From Parvibaculum sp. (GTDB taxonomy: Bacteria > Pseudomonadota > Alphaproteobacteria > Parvibaculales > Parvibaculaceae), in the NCBI RefSeq assembly GCF_019635935.1, contig NZ_JAHBYN010000001.1, positions 1,054,001 through 1,118,000 on the forward strand: a stretch of 64,000 nucleotides of DNA, written 5' to 3'. The notes under the pieces are model-generated. The model worked only from the letters and a program-made list of their open reading frames with translations. It had not been told where the DNA came from and did not search any database. Each line of letters starts with the position of its first letter. The stretch's first letter is position 1. Positions 60,505 through 64,000 of this stretch are shown here, one piece after another. A program made the position numbers and the translations under genes.

Positions 60505-61278
60505 TCAAGCGGCGTCGGACAAGCCCGCGAATTCGGTGATCTTGGCGCCCGACCGCAAGCCCGCGATCAGCGCGTAGCGGTCGAGCGCGACGCGCAGCAA
60601 CGCCTGCCCAACGCCCATCTTCCTCGGCAGCCCGCAGAATTCTTCCGCCTCCTGCACGCCCCAGTTGTCGACGACCACCGCCATCGTCAGTCCGATCGCG
60701 CAGAGCATCACCTGCCGCTTGCGCGCCGTCACGCGCACCGGCGGATCGCCGACGAGATCGAGCAGCCAGGGCCGGTATTCGCCGAGCCACCATCGCCCCT
60801 CGCTGGCGCTCATCCGCGCCATCGGATCGCGGAACTGTCCGCCGCCGCCATCGACGCGCTCGCCGAGCTGCACCGCGCCCGGCGTCAGCCCGCGCCCCAG
60901 CGCCTCGCGCACCGAGGCGATGCGGTTCGCCGCCGTCACATGCACCGCGTCGAGCGCCGCGCGGCGGAACAAACCGGCGACGACATCGGCCCGGAGCTTG
61001 GCCCTCGTTTCGGGCGTGCCGCGATCCACCGCCGCCGCGACCTTGTGCGCATTGCGGCCGCGCCGCTTCGGAGGCCGCCCCGCCTGAAACCCCGGAAAGG
61101 CCGGCGCCGCGTTCATCAACCGCGCCTCCGAAACCTTGACGAAGCCCATGCGCACCGCCGCCGCGCCCCGCCGCTCGACCGCGCCGCGCTCGCCCGATGT
61201 CAGCAGGTCGATCCACACCGGCAACGGAAAGCCCGACGGCGCCACCACGCCCGTCCAGTCGATGATCTCGGTTTTCAT
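60505..61278 (-). CDS. Protein at the Q position, unknown family
   Basis: A 257-residue basic protein (MKTEIIDWTGVVAPSGF...GRPPKRRGRNAHKVAAAVDRG). No clear DNA-binding motif was recognised, though the C-terminal half (WWLGEYRPWLLDLVGD...LCGLPRKMGVGQALLRVALDRY) is helical and could be a regulator. It is the last gene before the terminator and the late genes, so an antitermination or late activator role is possible. It overlaps the replication gene by four bases. Confidence 0.7.
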   Translation of the reverse strand: MKTEIIDWTGVVAPSGFPLPVWIDLLTSGERGAVERRGAAAVRMGFVKVSEARLMNAAPAFPGFQAGRPPKRRGRNAHKVAAAVDRGTPETRAKLRADVVAGLFRRAALDAVHVTAANRIASVREALGRGLTPGAVQLGERVDGGGGQFRDPMARMSASEGRWWLGEYRPWLLDLVGDPPVRVTARKRQVMLCAIGLTMAVVVDNWGVQEAEEFCGLPRKMGVGQALLRVALDRYALIAGLRSGAKITEFAGLSDAA

Positions 61279-62282
61279 GAGCGCCGCCTCCCCTTGGTTG
61301 CCGACCCGTCCTCGCCCGCCGCCTCACCCGGGGAACGCACGCCGTGCGCCGCGAACTCGATCCGTCTGCCGAGCAATCTTTCGAGCCTGTCGGCAAAGTT
61401 CTGGCGGATGTAGTTCGCGAGGAAGCGCGTCGGCACGCTCAGCTGTGCCGGATCGTCCGGATCGTCCGGTACGTCGAGCCGCGCTTTGGCGAACCACGAA
61501 TTGAACGCCGCCGGCCCGATCTCGGCTTGCAGGGCCTCAAGCGCCGCCGTGCCTCGCGTACGCGCGCGCGGCTCAGAATTCAGATTCTTGGCTGTTAGAC
61601 TTAGCTGTTTTGTGCAACCCACTAGGTTGACAGTACTGTCAACCCCCGAGGTTGACAGTCGCGCCGGTTTGTCAACGCCGGGGTTGTCAGTCGTCGGATG
61701 TTTGTCAACCTCGGGGTTGTCAGTACCCGCAACCCCCGCGTTGACAGTCGATGCCTCTTTGTCAACGCCGGGGTTGTCAGTGGCCGGATGTTTGTCAACC
61801 TCGGGGTTGTCAGTACCCGCAACCCCCGCGTTGACAGTCGATGCCTCTTTGTCAACGCCGGGGTTGTCAGTGGCCGGATGTTTGTCAACCTCGGGGTTGT
61901 CAGTCGTGCCCTCTTTGTCAACCTCGGGGTTGTCAGTACCCGCAACCCCCGCGTTGACAGTCGCCGCCGGAAAGTCGACCGGATCGGCGTCCTCGTCGAA
62001 GATCATTTCATAGGCCCAGACGCCGCGTGTGCCCTCGCGCGGAGCCCCCCGGCGCAGATAGCCGAAGCCGACCAGCCGCATCATGCAGCGGCTGATATAT
62101 TGCCGCGTCACGTTCCACTCGGCGGCGAGTTTGCCCTGGGCGAGCACGAACTGCCCGTCGGGTTTCGTCCGGAAGGCGCATTCGAGCAGCAGGCGGAAAT
62201 CGCCCGCCACAAGCCGGGCGTCGTGCCGCGCCCGCGGCGGCACACGGCAAAATCGTCCGTAAACTGACCGATCCTCACTCAC
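61275..62282 (-). CDS. Phage replication initiator with internal repeats and DnaA-N-like domain
   Basis: A 335-residue protein in three parts: a winged-helix region (about residues 25-95, LAAEWNVTRQYISRCMMRLVGFGYLRRG), a repeat linker (108-208) of TDNPEVDK and TVNAGVAG units, and a DnaA N-terminal-like domain (245-315, IGPAAFNSWFAKARL...LSVPTRFLANYIRQNF), which in DnaA recruits helicase. The repeats are also DNA iterons. The layout parallels lambda O. It should start phage replication and recruit host helicase. Confidence 0.8.
   Translation of the reverse strand: MSEDRSVYGRFCRVPPRARHDARLVAGDFRLLLECAFRTKPDGQFVLAQGKLAAEWNVTRQYISRCMMRLVGFGYLRRGAPREGTRGVWAYEMIFDEDADPVDFPAATVNAGVAGTDNPEVDKEGTTDNPEVDKHPATDNPGVDKEASTVNAGVAGTDNPEVDKHPATDNPGVDKEASTVNAGVAGTDNPEVDKHPTTDNPGVDKPARLSTSGVDSTVNLVGCTKQLSLTAKNLNSEPRARTRGTAALEALQAEIGPAAFNSWFAKARLDVPDDPDDPAQLSVPTRFLANYIRQNFADRLERLLGRRIEFAAHGVRSPGEAAGEDGSATKGRRRS
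61625..61960. repeat. Iteron-like array inside the replication gene (putative phage origin)
   Basis: The core TTTGTCAAC...GGGGTTGTCAGT recurs at 33- or 57-bp steps. A 90-bp unit is repeated about two times with near identity. Inverted half sites GTTGACA and TGTCAAC alternate, and the array opens with the perfect 20-bp palindrome GGTTGACAGTACTGTCAACC (61625-61644). It keeps the reading frame, so it also codes for the protein linker. Confidence 0.8.
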
Positions 62283-62703
62283 CCCCGCCGCGCCTCCTCT
62301 TCCGGTGTCCGCGCCCGCTGAGACAGCGATTGCAGACAGTCTCGATTGCCTCCGGCGGCAGCTTGTCGCCGTCGGCGCCGCGTTCCTTCGGCACCGCCCG
62401 CAGCATGTCGGACGAGCCGCAACGGCCGCATTTGAAGCCGTCGCGCTGCCACACGATCCAGCGCATCGGCTCCGGCACGGGCTTGGGCTTGCCGCTCGCC
62501 CGTTGTTCCCGCCAGGTCAGCGGCTCCCCGGCATGGGCCAGCATGAACAGATTGGCCGCCGCATCGGCGCAGAAGCCGCAAAGCCCGCGCTGCTGATATT
62601 CGAACTGGACATGAATTTCCGCCCCGCACAGCGCGCAGGACGCCGTCGTGAAAAGCGCATGTCTGACAGGCATTCTTTCGTCGAGGTCGATAGGCCGCGT
62701 CAT
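62275..62703 (-). CDS. HNH-like zinc-binding phage protein
   Basis: A 142-residue protein with two Cys pairs in the N-terminal part (CALCG, LCGFC) and an HNH-like C-terminal region (RWIVWQRDGFKCGRCGSSDML...ETVCNRCLSGRG) in which the usual His residues are not obvious. It may be a nuclease or a structural zinc finger. It overlaps the replication gene by eight bases. Confidence 0.7.
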   Translation of the reverse strand: MTRPIDLDERMPVRHALFTTASCALCGAEIHVQFEYQQRGLCGFCADAAANLFMLAHAGEPLTWREQRASGKPKPVPEPMRWIVWQRDGFKCGRCGSSDMLRAVPKERGADGDKLPPEAIETVCNRCLSGRGHRKRRRGGGE

Positions 62704-62740
62704 CCTGTTTTCCCTTTCGCCATGGTTGGGGAAAACGAGT

Positions 62741-63004
62741 TTAGCGCCCCGCGCGCGCCGCGCGGCGCTCTTCGGCCAGTGCCTCGAGCGCGAAGGCCTC
62801 GTATTTGACAGCCTGCCGCACCGCCTCGAGCACCAGCCCGAGACCCTGCTGCCCCTCTGGGCTCGCAAGGCCCGGCGCGCCCTCGGCACAGAACACCAGC
62901 ACGTCGGCGACAAGGCCGAGCGTGTCGACGCAGGACGAGGAGATCAGCGGGTTGAGGCGTTCGGCAGTGTCGCGCGGCACGCTGTATTGATCGGTGGGAA
63001 GCAT
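62741..63004 (-). CDS. Small early phage protein, unknown
   Basis: An 87-residue helical protein (MLPTDQYSVPRDTAERLNPL...). AGGAGG lies eight bases before this ATG, which favours it over an ATG nine codons upstream. No family recognised. Confidence 0.65.
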   Translation of the reverse strand: MLPTDQYSVPRDTAERLNPLISSSCVDTLGLVADVLVFCAEGAPGLASPEGQQGLGLVLEAVRQAVKYEAFALEALAEERRAARAGR

Positions 63005-63075
63005 CGCAAAGCCCTCCTGAATGGCGTTCATGATCGCCACACGGACGGCTTACGAGGCCCACCGGGTGGCGGGGG

Positions 63076-63222
63076 TTCGTAACCTGTTCAGGACAGGCGG
63101 GCTTATTCGTGCGCTTGCGCGCCTTATTTCGCCGCGCCCCCGCCAAAGGGGCACACGCCCGGCATCCGGGCATGCAAATGGCCGCATTAACGGAGCAGCC
63201 ATCCGCCTGAACAGGGTTACGA
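63076..63222. promoter_or_regulatory. Early-region inverted repeat pair
   Basis: TTCGTAACCTGTTCAGG (63076-63092) and the inverse copy CCTGAACAGGGTTACGA (63206-63222) match over 16 of 17 bases (one base inserted) and lie 114 bp apart in a gene-free stretch of 290 bp. They are candidate operators for a phage regulator encoded outside the window. No promoter could be placed. Confidence 0.55.
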
Positions 63223-63296
63223 GCCCTGCCCCGGACGATGCTGCGATTTGCTCGATCTGTCAAACCCGGCCCCAACTCTTTGAACAATCTGCCTTT

Positions 63297-63560
63297 TTAC
63301 CGATCCGTCCGTTTCGCCCGCGCCGCCAGCTCCGCCGCATCGTCCAGCACCGCCGTCACCATCTTCTCGGCGACAATCGTCTCCAGCAGCAGCCGCGCCA
63401 GCTCCGGCGCCGATATGCCGCGCTCGCGCGCCGCCGCCAGCAGGCCTTCCAGCACATCGACCGGCACCGGCACCGGCCGCAGCCGGCGCCGTTCGCCGCC
63501 GCCCTCATCGCGGCGGTTGCCCGGCCCGAAGCCGTAAACGGGCGAGATCAGCCCGCTCAT
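63297..63560 (-). CDS. Small phage protein, unknown
   Basis: An 87-residue protein (MSGLISPVYGFGPGNRRDEGG...) with a basic middle and an amphipathic C-terminus (LLAAARERGISAPELARLLLETIV) that resembles a ribbon-helix-helix or short HTH. Its ATG overlaps the preceding stop. Confidence 0.65.
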   Translation of the reverse strand: MSGLISPVYGFGPGNRRDEGGGERRRLRPVPVPVDVLEGLLAAARERGISAPELARLLLETIVAEKMVTAVLDDAAELAARAKRTDR

Positions 63561-64000
63561 GCGGCGCCGCCCAGCACGTCGCGGACGATCGCCCACAGCC
63601 GATCCTCCAGCCATTGCTTGCGGTCGAAATCCGCGTCGGGCGTCACGCCGGCCTCGCACAGCGAATGCGCGCCGGCCATGCTTTCGCCGGTCTTGCGCAT
63701 GATCGTGGCGACGCGGCCGTCGCCGCCGGGCTCGGTCGCGTGATAGCGATAGGCGAGCATCCGGTAGCCCGCACCGGCCGGGACGTTCATAGCGCCGATC
63801 TTCTCGACCACCAGCTTGAGGTCGGGCAGCCAGGGCCGGTTGCCGAATGCCGTGCGCGGGCCTTCATGCAGATAGCCGATATGCGTCGGCGGTTCGCCGG
63901 CGTCGGCTTCGCGCGCGCCGTAGAGATGATTGATCGCCGTGCCGACGATCACCCGGCTCTCGAAGCTGAAGCGATGATCGTGGATCGAGGAATGCTGGAA
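63557..64000 (-). CDS. Phage early protein, 5' end outside window
   Basis: The frame is open to the right edge; visible residues begin FQHSSIHDHRFSFESRVIVG and continue for 147 codons. The HDHRF...SRV pattern recalls a cupin-like strand, but no family is recognised. An internal GTG at 63952 is unlikely to be the true start because conserved-looking residues lie before it. Confidence 0.65.
   Translation of the reverse strand, partial: FQHSSIHDHRFSFESRVIVGTAINHLYGAREADAGEPPTHIGYLHEGPRTAFGNRPWLPDLKLVVEKIGAMNVPAGAGYRMLAYRYHATEPGGDGRVATIMRKTGESMAGAHSLCEAGVTPDADFDRKQWLEDRLWAIVRDVLGGAA

Larger units (their letters stand above)
32446..64000. mobile_element. Lambda-like siphophage prophage (left part to late/early regions; right end outside window)
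   Basis: Thirty or so phage genes lie almost all on the minus strand in lambda order: terminase, gpW, portal, protease, decoration, capsid E, connectors, tail tube, G/GT chaperone, tape measure, tail tip, J, then lysis. A 2.5-kb insertion element interrupts it. No integrase, CI-type repressor or att pair is in view. The left border lies between 32325 and 32446. Most genes look intact, but activity cannot be judged. Confidence 0.93.

Noticed and set aside
61625..61960. Possible CRISPR array
   Set aside because: Repeats lack constant length and unique spacers, hold the reading frame of a replication gene and include inverted half sites; no cas gene is near.
32446..64000. Gene transfer agent cluster
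   Set aside because: Capsid E, gpW, GpA-type terminase and lambda-type portal, plus a replication initiator and full lysis set, fit a lambda-like phage and not the HK97-type GTA cluster of alphaproteobacteria.

Overview
The window is GC-rich and densely coded, with long antisense open frames as high-GC DNA often shows. Gene content (an Azt-type zinc transporter with a Zur-like operator, paired acyl-CoA dehydrogenases, a NicO/DUF1007 metal exporter pair, CheY-like regulators with a GPDRRRR tail, an ArfA-like rescue factor) points to an alphaproteobacterium, perhaps Parvibaculum-like. That placement is inference from remembered family resemblance, not a database match.

Positions 1-32.3 kb are host chromosome on both strands. 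In order: the end of a large membrane protein; a zinc-uptake operon behind a palindromic Zur-like site, starting with a 49-residue His-rich membrane protein (GTG start); an acetyltransferase; an SDR; an ArfA-like protein; a LysR regulator divergent from a quinone/electrophile operon (WrbA, pirin, glutathionyl-hydroquinone reductase); an amidase; a NUDIX hydrolase; an orphan flagellin-like protein; a methyltransferase; a CheY-HPt-CheY cassette; an alpha/beta hydrolase; a soluble diiron protein; a TetR regulator with three copies of its likely operator in front of a ferric-reductase-like membrane protein; a secreted trypsin-like protein; an acyl-CoA ligase / NTF2-like / two acyl-CoA dehydrogenase cluster; a DUF1007-NicO metal efflux pair; small genes including a cold-shock protein; and a GIY-YIG/SlyX/RluA cluster.

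From about 32.4 kb to the right edge lies a lambda-like siphophage prophage, almost all on the minus strand. Read from right to left (transcription order): early genes; a replication initiator with an iteron-like repeat array inside its gene; a possible late regulator followed by a terminator; small and large terminase; an initiator-like tRNA 2 nt after the terminase stop; gpW; portal; S49 protease; acidic scaffold-like protein; decoration protein; major capsid protein E; head-tail connectors; tail tube; tail assembly chaperone with a correctly phased AAAGGGC slippery site for -1 frameshifting; tape measure; tail tip proteins including NlpC/P60 and a J-like protein; then holin, M15-type endolysin and overlapping Rz/Rz1 spanins. 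No integrase, repressor or att site lies in the window; the right end is outside.

Three layers are unusual. A family of about ten short hairpins with the same layout but different, base-compensated stems sits directly behind stop codons of the phage late operon. A 2520-bp IS1595-type element with 8-bp target duplication and a passenger gene sits at the stop codon of one tail gene, and its transposase is itself split by a 391-bp cassette with perfect 26-bp terminal inverted repeats, a 6-bp target duplication and a single non-transposase ORF. The replication gene carries a 90-bp direct repeat in its centre, like the origin inside lambda O.
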